DNA of 64,000 bases from Nocardia rosealba (GTDB taxonomy: Bacteria > Actinomycetota > Actinomycetes > Mycobacteriales > Mycobacteriaceae): assembly GCF_020216065.1 (NCBI RefSeq), contig NZ_JAIWNA010000002.1:248001-312000 (forward strand). Reading direction: 5' to 3'. The translations under genes were made by a program, and so were the position numbers. Positions 16,834 through 25,569 of this stretch are shown here, in pieces. Every line of letters begins with the position of its first letter. The stretch's first letter is position 1. The notes beneath the pieces are model-generated. The model searched no databases. It was not told the DNA's origin and saw only the letters and a list, made by a program, of their open reading frames with translations.

Positions 16834-17280
16834 ATGCCAGAAGCGAGACCGACAGCACACCGCTCGGTGCCGAGGCGCCCGTCTGGTCAGGAGAACACCC
16901 TGAAACCTTTCTATCTGGAATTTTCTGCGACGGCTGATCGTTTGGTCGAGGTCCGTCGTGCGCTGCGTACCTGGCTGAGCGACATTCCGGTGCGGCAAAC
17001 ACTGGTCGACGATGTGATCCTGGCCGCGGGTGAGGCGTGTACCAATGCTGTGGAGCACGGTCATCGCGGTGATGGTGGACCGGTCGAAATCGGCGCATCG
17101 GTCACCGACGGTCACATTCGCGTGGTCGTCAGCGACCACGGCAGCTGGCAGCCGAGTGCCTCGGTCGCCGACGAATCGCGCGGCCGGGGGCTGACCATCA
17201 TGCGCGCGGTGAGCAGCGAATTCGACGTCGAGACAACCGAATCCGGCACTATCGTCACCATGCTCATCGCCTGCTCGTGA
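16834..17280 (+). CDS. RsbW/SpoIIAB-like anti-sigma kinase (HATPase)
   Basis: Up to 148 aa from the ATG at 16834. A CTG at 16900 with AGGAG 6 bp upstream is a possible alternative, giving a domain that starts KPFYLEFSATADRLVEVRRA. LVDDVILAAGEACTNAVEHG is the N-box with the Mg-binding Asn. VSDHGSW is the G1 region and DESRGRGLTIMRAVSSEFDV the lid and G2 glycine loop. ESGTIVTMLI is the last strand. It is a GHKL ATPase domain without a dimerisation helix, as in anti-sigma kinases. Its natural partner is the divergent STAS protein. Which sigma factor it holds is unknown. Confidence 0.88.
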   Translation: MPEARPTAHRSVPRRPSGQENTLKPFYLEFSATADRLVEVRRALRTWLSDIPVRQTLVDDVILAAGEACTNAVEHGHRGDGGPVEIGASVTDGHIRVVVSDHGSWQPSASVADESRGRGLTIMRAVSSEFDVETTESGTIVTMLIACS

Positions 17281-17286
17281 AGTCCG

Positions 17287-17730
17287 TCAGCGCACCCTCG
17301 GCAGCCGGACGACCTGCACGAAGAATTCGTCGATCTGCCGGATGGCGGCGATGAACTGGTCGAGGTCGACCGGTTTGGTCACATAGGCATTGGCATGCAA
17401 CTTGTAACTGCGCAGAATGTCCTCCTCGGCGGCGGATGTGGTCAGCACGACCACCGGAATCGGTGACAACTCGGGGTCGGCCTTGATCTTCTCCAATACC
17501 TGTCTGCCGTCGTATCTCGGGAGATTCAGATCGAGCAGGATCAGGTCGGGTGTCGGCGCATCGGCATAGTCGCCGTTACGGTAGAGAAAGTCGAGGGCCT
17601 CCTCACCGTCTCTTACCACATGCAGGGTATTGCCGATTTTGTTGTCCTCGAACGCCTCTCTCGTCATCAATTCGTCGCCGGGGTCGTCTTCGACGAGCAG
17701 AATATCGATGGGCTGGCCGGGATCGGTCAC
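17287..17730 (-). CDS. Single-domain response regulator (Rcp1-like)
   Basis: 147 aa from a GTG at 17730 that overlaps the kinase stop by 4 bp (GTGA). [20 protein letters not shown] has the acidic pair, [20 protein letters not shown] the phosphorylatable Asp, [20 protein letters not shown] the Thr/Ser switch and [10 protein letters not shown] the conserved Lys. There is no output domain. The P-R-Y-D-G variant and the extended C-terminus match Rcp1-type partners of phytochrome-like kinases. The overlap says it is translated together with the kinase at 17727-19322 and receives its phosphate. Confidence 0.93.
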   Translation of the reverse strand: MTDPGQPIDILLVEDDPGDELMTREAFEDNKIGNTLHVVRDGEEALDFLYRNGDYADAPTPDLILLDLNLPRYDGRQVLEKIKADPELSPIPVVVLTTSAAEEDILRSYKLHANAYVTKPVDLDQFIAAIRQIDEFFVQVVRLPRVR

Positions 17731-19322
17731 GCGATAGCCTCTTTCCGGGCGTCGGATGCGGTGGTGGATTCGTCGAGAGCGGGCAGGGTGAAACACAGGC
17801 GGGTGCCGTCGTGATAGTCGGTGTCGATCCAGATCCGGCCGCCGTGGAATTCCACGATCTTCTTGCACACGGCCAGCCCGATACCGGTTCCGCTGTAGGC
17901 GTCGCGGGAGTGCAGGCGCTGGAAGATGACGAACACCTTGTCCGCGAATTCGGCGTCGACGCCGATGCCGTTGTCGGAGACGCTGAACTGCCAACCCGAG
18001 CCGGTGTCCTCCGGTGTGCAGGTGATCCGGATCAGCGGCGTGGATCCCGGGGTGCGGAACTTGATCGCGTTGCCGATGATGTTCTGCCACAGCATGACCA
18101 GTAGCGTCGGTTCGCCCTCGACTCGTGGCAGTTGCTCCGGTCGCTCGATCACCGCGCCGGTCTCCTCGATGCTCGACGACAGCGCCGTGAGGCCGGCGTC
18201 GAGACTGTGGTCGAGCTCGACGGGCTCGGTGCCGTCGGATACGCGCCCGACTCGCGAGAAGGTGAGCAGATCGTTGATGAGCACCTGCATGCGCTTGGCG
18301 CCGTCGACGGCGAAGTCGATGTACTGCTTGCCGCGTTCGTCGAGCTGGTCGCCGTAGCGTTTGTCGAGCAGCTGGCAGAACGAGGCGACCTTGCGCAGCG
18401 GCTCCTGCAGGTCGTGGGAGGCGACGTAGGCGAACTGCTCGAGTTCGGTATTGGAACGCCGCAGTTCCTCCGCCTGATCGGCGAGTTCCTGTTTCTGCTG
18501 GTGCAGCACCGATTCCTGCACCCGCGAGGAGGCGAGCTCGGCGACGATATGGTCGCGCATGTTCTCCACGGCGGCGCAGACGAGCGCGATGTCGGAGGGG
18601 CCGACGGGATCGATGCGGGAGTCGAATTCGCCTGCCGCGACGCGCCGGGAGGACTCCGTGAGATAGCCGAGCGGCCGGACGACGAGGCGACGCACCAGGA
18701 CGGTGAGCGCCGCTCCCGTCACCAGGAAGGCGACCACGATGCCTGACAGCACCAGGTTACGAGTGGTGCGGGCGGAGTCGAGCCTGCTGTTGTCGCGGTC
18801 GACGGCGGCGGTGAGATTGTCGTTCTGGGTGGCGAACCGTGATTGCAACTCGCCGAAATAGGTGATGCCCATGTCTGTTCGGTTCGGTGCACCGCCCTGG
18901 GCGATCACCGGCTCGGCATACTCGGTGCGCCACAGGTCGGCGGCGGTCAGCAGTGCGGACAGGTCCGCCTGGAGTTCGGGACGGCCCTCGATCAATTGCT
19001 CGAGCCGTTCGACGGCTTTCGCCTCGTCCTGTCTGGCGCTGGTGTATTGCGAGACGAACAGGGGATCACGGGTGAGCACGTAACCCCGGATGCCCGCCTC
19101 TTCGTTCACCAGCGCCCCCTGCAGTCGCGCGGCCTCGGCGGCGGCCGGAAGCGTTTGGGCCACCAGCCGGTCGGTGACCCGGTTCGTGTGGGCGATGACC
19201 TGGGCGCCTGCCACGGCACCGACGATCACGGCGACGATCATCGAGGCGAAGACGAGCTGGAACCAGCCCTGAGCCGTCATCCGGCTGATCAACCGTTTCC
19301 GGTCGGGGGCTGTGGTCGTCAC
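17727..19322 (-). CDS. CHASE3-HAMP sensor histidine kinase
   Basis: 531 aa from a GTG at 19322 that overlaps the phosphatase stop by 4 bp. Domains in order are a membrane helix ([20 protein letters not shown]), a periplasmic CHASE3 domain ([20 protein letters not shown]), a second helix ([20 protein letters not shown]), HAMP ([20 protein letters not shown]), a coiled coil ([20 protein letters not shown]), a HisKA domain with the phosphohistidine in [14 protein letters not shown], and HATPase with NAIKFR, DNGIGV and [11 protein letters not shown]. This is the arrangement of plant/cyanobacterial-type light and stress kinases without a chromophore domain. It probably feeds the co-translated Rcp1-like regulator and the REC-PP2C protein. 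Confidence 0.93.
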   Translation of the reverse strand: MTTTAPDRKRLISRMTAQGWFQLVFASMIVAVIVGAVAGAQVIAHTNRVTDRLVAQTLPAAAEAARLQGALVNEEAGIRGYVLTRDPLFVSQYTSARQDEAKAVERLEQLIEGRPELQADLSALLTAADLWRTEYAEPVIAQGGAPNRTDMGITYFGELQSRFATQNDNLTAAVDRDNSRLDSARTTRNLVLSGIVVAFLVTGAALTVLVRRLVVRPLGYLTESSRRVAAGEFDSRIDPVGPSDIALVCAAVENMRDHIVAELASSRVQESVLHQQKQELADQAEELRRSNTELEQFAYVASHDLQEPLRKVASFCQLLDKRYGDQLDERGKQYIDFAVDGAKRMQVLINDLLTFSRVGRVSDGTEPVELDHSLDAGLTALSSSIEETGAVIERPEQLPRVEGEPTLLVMLWQNIIGNAIKFRTPGSTPLIRITCTPEDTGSGWQFSVSDNGIGVDAEFADKVFVIFQRLHSRDAYSGTGIGLAVCKKIVEFHGGRIWIDTDYHDGTRLCFTLPALDESTTASDARKEAIA

Positions 19323-20590
19323 TGCGTAAGCCTTTCGTTGTCGCGCCATCGCACATAGAGGATGGCCACGTCGTCGTCCAGGCCGCCCGCTGTGGCGGCC
19401 TGGTCTTCTACTCGTTCGATCAGCGCGTCGACGAATTCGTCCGGGTGTGCGGTGGGCAGGGTGTTGGCGAGCGCGAGCAGGCCGTCCTCGCCCAGTCGCC
19501 TGCTGCCGTCGCCGACGTGGCCTTCGAACAGTCCGTCGGTGAACAACATCAGCCCGGCGTTCTCGGCAAGACTCAGTTCGTGCACGGGCCACTGCCCGTG
19601 GCCGGGGACGAATCCGAGCGCCGGGCCACCGTCGACCTCCAACCAGCTCGAGACGCCGGCCGCGCGCCGCAGCATTCCCGGATGGCCCGCTCGGCGGACC
19701 TGAACCAGCCTGGTCACCGGGTCGAGCCGTAACACGGTCGCCGTCGCGAAGGTCTGCTCGTCGCGGCGTTCGGCCACGAGCAGTTCCTCGAGCAAAGAGA
19801 GCTGACGGGCGCCGGTGACGCCGCTGAGAACCAGTGTGCGCCAGGCCAGTCGGAGTGCGACACCCGTTGCGGCGGCGTCGGGGCCGTGACCCGCGACATC
19901 ACCGATCACCACGTGCACCACGCCGTCGGCGTCCTGCACCGCGTCGTAGAAGTCACCGCCGAGCAGGGAGTGGTCGGCGCCGGGTCGGTACCGGGCGAGC
20001 ACCTCGACGGCGCGGTCGGCACCGAGCAGGGGAGTGGGCAGCAGACCGCGTTCCAGACGAGCGTTCTCCTGCGCCCGCATCTGGCTGGCCCGCAGGGCGG
20101 CGGTCGTGCGCTCGGCGTGCTTACGCTGGATGGCGTAACGCACCGCGCGACCGAACAATTCGGGCTCCACCCGGCCCTTCACGAGGTAGTCCTGCGCTCC
20201 TGCGGCCAGGGCGTTGAGCCCGGTCTGCTCCTCGTCGAGCCCGGTCATCACCACGACGGCGATCTGGTCGTCGATCTGGTGCAGTCGCGCCAGTGCCTCG
20301 AGCCCGTTGGCGTCGGGCAGGTGCAGATCGAGCAGGACGCAATCGGGGGTGTCGGTGCGCAGCCGTTCGCCCGCCTCGGCCAGGGTGCGCACCCACTCCA
20401 GGCGCGGTCCGGCGCCGAGATCGGCCACCAGCTCCTCTACCAGCAGCGCGTCACCCGGGTCGTCCTCGACGAGCAGGATGCGGGCTGCCGGGCCCGGCAG
20501 GGCTGCGGCCTCGGTGACCAGGAGATCGGCGGCGGTTGTGTCACTGCGCGGCACGACGACCCGTGGGAATGCCGGTCCTGACACTCGCAC
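19319..20590 (-). CDS. REC-PP2C (SpoIIE/RsbU-type) phosphatase
   Basis: 423 aa; the start at GTG 20590 is uncertain because the first 35 residues are weakly conserved. An N-terminal receiver domain has [20 protein letters not shown], the phosphoacceptor Asp in CVLLDLHLPDANGLEAL, VVVMTGLDEEQ and the Lys in LVKGRVEPE. After a helical linker (LRASQMRAQENARLERGLLP) comes the PP2C domain with GGDFYDAVQDADG, VVIGDVAGHGPDAAATGVAL, a GLMLFTDGLFEGH metal site and GGLDDDVAILYVRW. Phosphorylation of the receiver by the downstream kinase should switch the phosphatase, which would dephosphorylate the STAS protein and release a sigma factor. This links all five genes at 16.3-20.6 kb. Confidence 0.93.
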   Translation of the reverse strand: MRVSGPAFPRVVVPRSDTTAADLLVTEAAALPGPAARILLVEDDPGDALLVEELVADLGAGPRLEWVRTLAEAGERLRTDTPDCVLLDLHLPDANGLEALARLHQIDDQIAVVVMTGLDEEQTGLNALAAGAQDYLVKGRVEPELFGRAVRYAIQRKHAERTTAALRASQMRAQENARLERGLLPTPLLGADRAVEVLARYRPGADHSLLGGDFYDAVQDADGVVHVVIGDVAGHGPDAAATGVALRLAWRTLVLSGVTGARQLSLLEELLVAERRDEQTFATATVLRLDPVTRLVQVRRAGHPGMLRRAAGVSSWLEVDGGPALGFVPGHGQWPVHELSLAENAGLMLFTDGLFEGHVGDGSRRLGEDGLLALANTLPTAHPDEFVDALIERVEDQAATAGGLDDDVAILYVRWRDNERLTQ

Positions 20591-20787
20591 GGTTTCGGCG
20601 AGTGGGTCTTCTCCCGCAGGTGGACAGCCGAAATCCAGCGGTGTGCACGAATGTCTCCGATCCCGAGCGCCCGCAGCGCAAACTGGCTCCTTCAGCCGCT
20701 GGCTGGACCGAAAGAGCTCTGCGATCTTATCCGATCACCGGACCGCTCGACGCCCACCTGATTCGGGGTGCCCGGCCGCTCGGTGAA

Positions 20788-21708
20788 TCACCAGGTCGGC
20801 GCCGCCTCGCGAAGGCGGGTGCGGACGAGGGAGACGTGGGGGCGTTCGGTGCGGGTGGAACGGCCGACCAGGTAGGCGGTGTTGATCGGCGGGTCTTCCG
20901 GATCGAGAAGCGCGACAACGGTTCCAGCGGCCAAGGCGGACGCACACAGATATCGGGGCAACACGCTGACGCCGCCGCCTGCTGTCACCACGGCGAGGAC
21001 CGCGCGCAGGTCGGGGACGACGACGGCGGGCCGGCGTTCGAGGCGGCGCCCGAAGACGTGGCGCCAATAGCGGCGCAGGATAGGCAGATCGGCGGCATAG
21101 CTCACCAGGGGAACATGGGCCAGTGCGGTGGCGTCGCCGCGTTCGAGACGTCCGGTGTCGATACGAGCGGCGGTCGCCGGGTTCGCGACGAGAACGAATT
21201 CCTCATCCGCCAGGGGTTCGGCGAGGACGGCCCGGCCGCGCGGACGGATGGCGGAGATGACCAGATCCAGAGCGCCCGTTCGTAATTCGGCGAGCAGGTC
21301 GTCGGCCAGGCCGGTGACCACCTGCAATCGCACGCCCTCGGTGACCAGCGGTGCCAGGGCAGGCAAGGCGAGGGTGGCCAGGATCTCGGCGGGCCCGCCG
21401 AGCAGCACGGGTGGTTCGGGCAGCGGGTGACCGGTGGTTGCGCCGGTGACCTCGGCGAGGGCATCGAGCGGGTCCGCGATCCGGGCGGCCAGTTCGTGGG
21501 CGGCGGCCGTGGGTGAGACGCCACGGGGAAGTCGGTCGAAAAGTGGCCGGCCCACGGCCTTTTCGAGGATTTGCAGCTGGCTGGTGACGGTGGGCTGGGA
21601 CAGGCCGACCTGGGCGGCGCCCGCGGTGAGCGAGCCGGAACGGTAGACGGCCAGGAAGGTTCGCAACTGAACCAGGTCGAGACTGCCATCACCGTGCCGA
21701 TGCTTCAT
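20788..21708 (-). CDS. LysR-type transcriptional regulator
   Basis: 306 aa from the ATG at 21708; the frame is open upstream but crosses into the preceding gene. LVQLRTFLAVYRSGSLTAGA then AQVGLSQPTVTSQLQILEKA is the N-terminal winged helix-turn-helix. GRPLFDRLPRGVSPTAAAHE ends it. The effector domain shows LQVVTGLADDLLAELRTGAL and the DLVISAI strand typical of the family. It lies 34 bp after the secreted PE-PPE esterase on the same strand, an unusual location for a LysR regulator, which more often diverges from its target. Target and ligand are unknown. Confidence 0.92.
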   Translation of the reverse strand: MKHRHGDGSLDLVQLRTFLAVYRSGSLTAGAAQVGLSQPTVTSQLQILEKAVGRPLFDRLPRGVSPTAAAHELAARIADPLDALAEVTGATTGHPLPEPPVLLGGPAEILATLALPALAPLVTEGVRLQVVTGLADDLLAELRTGALDLVISAIRPRGRAVLAEPLADEEFVLVANPATAARIDTGRLERGDATALAHVPLVSYAADLPILRRYWRHVFGRRLERRPAVVVPDLRAVLAVVTAGGGVSVLPRYLCASALAAGTVVALLDPEDPPINTAYLVGRSTRTERPHVSLVRTRLREAAPTW

Positions 21709-21742
21709 TCGTCCAGTGTATTGGTGGGCGAATAGCGCCTGG

Positions 21743-23065
21743 TCAGGGCGCGGCTGGAAGAAATTCGCGGATGAGCGACACGACCGGATCGGGTGGGAGC
21801 AGATCTTCGATGTTGGCGAGGACCGTCTCCGCCGGCAGGGTGCGGTCGGTGTTGTGGGTGGGGTTCTCGATTTCGGCGGTGGCGTCGGCGATGCCCTGGT
21901 CGATGGCGGCGGGGAGATCGGTGGCAAGCGTCGCGGTCTTCTGCGGGTTCAGCGGCTGTTCGAACCGCAACGGGGTCGGCGCGGAGTAGTCGGTGCGGTC
22001 GTAACCGGTTTCGACGAGTACGCGCAGGACGGGCTCGGCCAGTGCGGCGGCCGGTTCGGCGAGATCGGTGCGGTTCGTGTGCTTGCCGATGGCGCGCAGC
22101 GGATACAGCAGCGGCAGTGCGCCCTGAGGGTTCGGAATGGTGACATATGTTGTGTCGCCGTGGTTTTGGCAGTGCTGTGGAAGCTCGTCGCAGTTCTGTT
22201 GCGCGATGAACTCGGACCGGTCCGGGTACCCGTAGATCGCGGCGCCCGCCTTCGGCTCACCTCCCGCGCCGTTGCCCTTGGGCTGCAGGTAGGACGGGTG
22301 GATGAGCAGTGTGCCGAGCAGCGCGTTGGCGTCGGCGAGCACATTGAGCGGGTAGGCCGGGAAATCGGAGATGCCGTCGTACTGCATGGCGATGTCGGTG
22401 GTCGTGATGCCGGTGTCGGTGGGTGTGGGTGGCCCGAAGGTGATGTCGGCGACCGGTATCCCACCGAACAGGACCGGGCGTTCGATGATTCCGCCGTTGG
22501 GCCGGTTCGGATTCGCGATCAGCACGAACGACAACCGCGCTTTGTCCTCGGGCGAGAGCCCGGCCAACGCTGCCTTTTCCGCGCCGGCGACCGTGGAACC
22601 CTGCGAGTAGCCGAACACGGTCACGGTACCCGGCGCGCCGAGCTGCCGGCGGGTGAGCTGATCGAGCGTGGCGACCCCACCCGCGACCGAGGTGTCCCAT
22701 TTCGCGGACGACGCCCTCGGCCCCTTGGACGAGATCACCGGCCACAGCGAGGCGTCGTAGGGGACCGGAACGAAATCGACACCCGGGCAGGCGTTGTCGG
22801 TGCAGCCCTGCGCCCCGGCGTCGATGAAGTTCTGGTAGGCGTTGCTCTCGAAATCGTGTGCCACAGACGGGTCGCTGGTCCCCGTGCCCGGCACGATCAG
22901 CGCCGACGTCGCCGCCAAAGCCACCGCACACAGACTCTGCACCTCGAGCCAGCCGACGCCGAGCGCCGTCACGAATGCCGCGGAAGCACCGACCCGCGCC
23001 GCCGAATGCTTCCGATGCCGACCACGCTTCTTCGGCAGATCGGCAAATCTCGCATTCGGCCACAT
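21743..23065 (-). CDS. Secreted PE-PPE-domain alpha/beta-hydrolase
   Basis: 440 aa. A basic start (MWPNARFADLPKKRGRHRKH) precedes a hydrophobic signal (VGASAAFVTALGVGWLEVQS), so export is likely. TSALIVPGTGTSDPS opens the PE-PPE hydrolase fold. GTVTVFGYSQGSTVAGAEKA contains the GYSQG nucleophile elbow shared with cutinases. DITFGPPTPTDTGITTTDIA and the DFPAYPLNVLADANALLG segment are typical of this family in mycobacteria and nocardiae. A C-terminal Pro/Asp-rich tail follows (ETVLANIEDLLPPDPVVSLI). The enzyme is expected to hydrolyse esters at the cell surface; the natural substrate is unknown. Confidence 0.87.
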   Translation of the reverse strand: MWPNARFADLPKKRGRHRKHSAARVGASAAFVTALGVGWLEVQSLCAVALAATSALIVPGTGTSDPSVAHDFESNAYQNFIDAGAQGCTDNACPGVDFVPVPYDASLWPVISSKGPRASSAKWDTSVAGGVATLDQLTRRQLGAPGTVTVFGYSQGSTVAGAEKAALAGLSPEDKARLSFVLIANPNRPNGGIIERPVLFGGIPVADITFGPPTPTDTGITTTDIAMQYDGISDFPAYPLNVLADANALLGTLLIHPSYLQPKGNGAGGEPKAGAAIYGYPDRSEFIAQQNCDELPQHCQNHGDTTYVTIPNPQGALPLLYPLRAIGKHTNRTDLAEPAAALAEPVLRVLVETGYDRTDYSAPTPLRFEQPLNPQKTATLATDLPAAIDQGIADATAEIENPTHNTDRTLPAETVLANIEDLLPPDPVVSLIREFLPAAP

Positions 23066-23148
23066 GAACTACCCCTTCGGTATCAGGGAGAAACCTCGGC
23101 AACCGCTGAGCAATTGTGGCAGCCGGGGCCACCGGGGTACAAGCATGT

Positions 23149-23165
23149 GTCCAGATTGTCTGGAC
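23149..23165. promoter_or_regulatory. Inverted repeat in divergent intergenic region
   Basis: GTCCAG-ATTGT-CTGGAC is a perfect 6-bp palindrome 84 bp upstream of the PE-PPE hydrolase start and about 200 bp before the ankyrin gene. It could be an operator. The rest of this 297-bp region has no gene. Confidence 0.35.
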
Positions 23166-23362
23166 TACCGCTGCGGTTCGGGGTGGTCGGTGGGCGTGAG
23201 GGTAACCTTTCCGCTGATGGCTCATATCGCGTCGGTCGACGTAGCGTCGAGCGTAGCCATCGTGGGTGGTCAGGGGCGTGAACTCGACCGGCGAGCCTGT
23301 CCACCGGGGCCGGAGCAGGTCGGCTCGCCGATGTATCGGATGCTCGGCAAAGGAGGCGCCAC

Positions 23363-24127
23363 GTGATCACCTCGATCCGCATGGCTGTGCTGGCGCTCGC
23401 CGGTACGGCGGTGCTGTCCACCGCCGCGTGCTCGACCGACTCGCCCACCGAGTCCGGGGCGCCGTCGACCACACAGACGACCACCACACCGGCTGCTTCG
23501 GGCACGCCCGGCGCGCCGACGTCGGCACCGTCGGATCCCGCGCTCGCCGGACCGCTGCACGAGGCCGCGGCCGCCGACGACGGGGTTCGCGTGCGCGAAC
23601 TGCTCGATCGCGGCGCACCCCTGGAAGCGCGCGACGACCAAGGCCGCACGCCGCTGGTGACGGCCGTGAAGAACCAGGCCACCGCCGCGGCACGAGTCCT
23701 GATCGACGCGGGTGCCGACGTCGACGCCAAGGACGACATGCAGGATTCGGCCTACCTGTACGCGGGTGCCGAAGGCTACGACGAGATCCTGACGATGACG
23801 CTCGCCCACGGCGCCGACGTGCGCAGCCTGAACCGATACGGCGGCACCGCGCTGATCCCGGCCGCCGAGCACGGATTCGTCTCGACCGTGCGGATCCTGA
23901 TCGAGGCGGGGGTCGACGTCGACCACGTGAACACGCCCCGCTGGACGGCCCTGCAGGAAGCCGTGATCTACGGCGACGGCTCCCAGAAATACCAGGACAC
24001 GGTCACCGCTCTCCTCGATGCGGGGGCCGACCCGAACATCCGCGACGCCGAGGGCCGCACGGTGCTCGAGAACGCGGAGCGGCTCGGCCAGACCGCCATC
24101 GTCGAGATCCTGCGCAACCATTCCTGA
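23363..24127 (+). CDS. Ankyrin-repeat lipoprotein
   Basis: 254 aa from a GTG at 23363, with AAAGGAGG 7 bp upstream. The signal MITSIRMAVLALAGTAVLST ends in AAC, a lipobox with Cys23. A Thr/Pro/Ala-rich linker (PSTTQTTTTPAASGTPGAPT) leads to about five ankyrin repeats: PLHEAAAADDGVRVRELLDR, GRTPLVTAVKNQATAAARVL, one with SAYLYAGAEGYDEILTMTLA, GGTALIPAAEHGFVSTVRIL and a last with TVTALLDAGADPNIRDAEGR. It should be anchored outside the plasma membrane and bind another protein. Ankyrin lipoproteins have been linked to catalase function in other bacteria; no such link is visible here. Confidence 0.88.
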   Translation: MITSIRMAVLALAGTAVLSTAACSTDSPTESGAPSTTQTTTTPAASGTPGAPTSAPSDPALAGPLHEAAAADDGVRVRELLDRGAPLEARDDQGRTPLVTAVKNQATAAARVLIDAGADVDAKDDMQDSAYLYAGAEGYDEILTMTLAHGADVRSLNRYGGTALIPAAEHGFVSTVRILIEAGVDVDHVNTPRWTALQEAVIYGDGSQKYQDTVTALLDAGADPNIRDAEGRTVLENAERLGQTAIVEILRNHS

Positions 24128-24172
24128 CCTGGTGCACCAGGTAGCACTTTCCACCACGAGAAGGGGCTCACG

Positions 24173-24412
24173 TTGTCGACTCACACTTTCGCCACCGCCG
24201 CGGCGGTCGGAGTTCTCACCGTCCTGCTGACAGGCGGTGCGGCCGGCGCCGATCCTGTCCAACCCGTTCAGCCCCCGGTCGTGTCCGCCCAGGGCGAGGG
24301 GACCGTCGTCGAGGAGGAGAAGGACACCGGCGGTAAAGGTGAGAGCAAGGGGAAAGGTAAAGGCAAAGGCAAAGGCAAGGGAAAAGGTAAGGGCGGCAAG
24401 GGAACCGAGTAA
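24173..24412 (+). CDS. Small exported protein with Lys-Gly repeat tail
   Basis: 79 aa from a TTG at 24173, with AGAAGGGG about 8 bp upstream. THTFATAAAVGVLTVLLTGG and AAGA form a signal peptide. An acidic middle (GEGTVVEEEKDTGG) is followed by a run of KG dipeptides from residue 58 to the end, finishing GGKGTE. The mature protein is therefore bipolar, acidic then strongly basic. It is 45 bp after the ankyrin lipoprotein and probably cotranscribed. No family is recognised. A Lys-Gly tail could bind anionic wall polymers, but that is a guess. Confidence 0.65.
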   Translation: MSTHTFATAAAVGVLTVLLTGGAAGADPVQPVQPPVVSAQGEGTVVEEEKDTGGKGESKGKGKGKGKGKGKGKGGKGTE

Positions 24413-24414
24413 CG

Positions 24415-24771
24415 TCAGGGCGCGTCGAGCACGCTGACCGGAACCCCGTAGGGCAGAAATCGCACGCGACGATGCTCATCGGTGTTGTCGCGATGCGCCC
24501 GCAAAGCCTCGAGCTCACTCGGGAACACCTGATCCACCCGTGCCTGCCCGTCCTCGTCGATGGTGTAGATCGCCCACACCCCGCCTCCGGTATCCCCGGT
24601 GGTCTCGGGCTCGGATGCCTGCTGGGGCCCGGTGAACTGCCCGAACAGCGAATTCAGCACCGACTGATCCAGAAATCCTCCTGCCTTCCCGATCAATCCG
24701 CGGATCTCATCGCTCGCCCCACGCAGCACCCGTTCGAAATCATCGGCATCGAATGGTCTGTCATCCGCCAT
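24415..24771 (-). CDS. Conserved hypothetical protein
   Basis: 118 aa from the ATG at 24771. The first 40 residues are acidic and helical (DDFERVLRGASDEIRGLIGK), the middle is a Gln/Pro/Gly-rich linker (FTGPQQASEPETTGDTGGG), and the end is a small beta domain (WAIYTIDEDGQARVDQVFPS, then RVRFLPYGVPVSVL). No signal peptide or membrane segment is present. The family is not recognised. Its stop lies 2 bp from the stop of the convergent small exported protein, and its start is 107 bp from the divergent ZIP transporter. Confidence 0.62.
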   Translation of the reverse strand: MADDRPFDADDFERVLRGASDEIRGLIGKAGGFLDQSVLNSLFGQFTGPQQASEPETTGDTGGGVWAIYTIDEDGQARVDQVFPSELEALRAHRDNTDEHRRVRFLPYGVPVSVLDAP

Positions 24772-24878
24772 AACCAGTCCTCCTCGACAGCATCGGCGCG
24801 TTTGTCCCAAGTGTCCTCGCCTAACGCGCCACGCGCCATGAACCCCGTCGGCGGCCACTGTCTCGATAGGCTCTGCGC

Positions 24879-25565
24879 ATGCTGACTGCGCTGCTCTACG
24901 GGCTGGGGACCGTGGTTCCGCTGATGATCGGGGTGGCGATCGGGGTGCGGTGGACGCTGCCCCGGCCGGTGCTGGCGACCCTGATGGCGTTCGGGGCGGG
25001 AACGATGATCGCGGCGGTATCGGAGGAGTTGTTCGCGCCCGCGTTCCGGCGCGACGGGGCGGTGATCGCGGGAATCGCGCTGTTCGCGGGCGCCGGGATG
25101 TATGTGGTCGCCGACCATCTGATCGAGAACAAGCTGGGCGGGGCCGCGATCGGGTGGGCGCTGTTGCTCGGCACGGTGCTCGACGGAATTCCCGAGAACA
25201 TGGCGCTCGGTGTGTCGTTGGTCGGGGGCGGGGGACTGGTGCTGCTGGTCGCCATCGCGGTGGGCAACGTGCCCGAAGCGGTGAGCGCGGTCGCGTTCCT
25301 GCGTGACCAGCACGGATTCTCACCGGGCCGCACGTTCGGCCTGTGGGCGGTCACCTCGGCCGTCCTCGTCGGGGTCACCGTGCTCGGCAACGCGCTGGCC
25401 GACACCATCTCCGGCACCGCCATCAGCGCGGTGCAGGCGTTCGCGGGCGGTGCGACGATCGCGATGCTCGCCGATTCCCTTGTGCCGGAGGCCTATCGGG
25501 AGGGCGGCTGGTGGGTCGGAATGGCGACAGCGGCCGGATTCTTCGTCGCCTTCGCCATCGGATGA
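24879..25565 (+). CDS. ZIP family metal transporter
   Basis: 228 aa with seven or eight hydrophobic segments. ALLYGLGTVVPLMIGVAIGV is the first. The family signature in TM4 is seen as AIGWALLLGTVLDGIPENMA then LGVSLVGGGG, with the D-G-x-P-E-N metal-site residues in place of the usual H-x3-D-G/E. TM5 has AVGNVPEAVSAVAFLRD, with the N-x-P-E pair. Zinc or another divalent cation is the expected substrate. No Zur-like box was seen at its start. It is convergent with the CopB-type ATPase, whose stop lies 5 bp away. Confidence 0.85.
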   Translation: MLTALLYGLGTVVPLMIGVAIGVRWTLPRPVLATLMAFGAGTMIAAVSEELFAPAFRRDGAVIAGIALFAGAGMYVVADHLIENKLGGAAIGWALLLGTVLDGIPENMALGVSLVGGGGLVLLVAIAVGNVPEAVSAVAFLRDQHGFSPGRTFGLWAVTSAVLVGVTVLGNALADTISGTAISAVQAFAGGATIAMLADSLVPEAYREGGWWVGMATAAGFFVAFAIG

Positions 25566-25569
25566 GTGC

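Noticed and set aside
19323..19592. N-terminal extension of the histidine kinase into the phosphatase gene
   Set aside because: The GTG at 19322 with a 4-bp overlap begins a normal membrane-sensor kinase; the extension is Arg/Gly-rich readthrough.
24415..25323. Long minus-strand frame extending the hypothetical protein to 25323
   Set aside because: The extension is antisense to the ZIP transporter and begins far upstream of the supported ATG at 24771.
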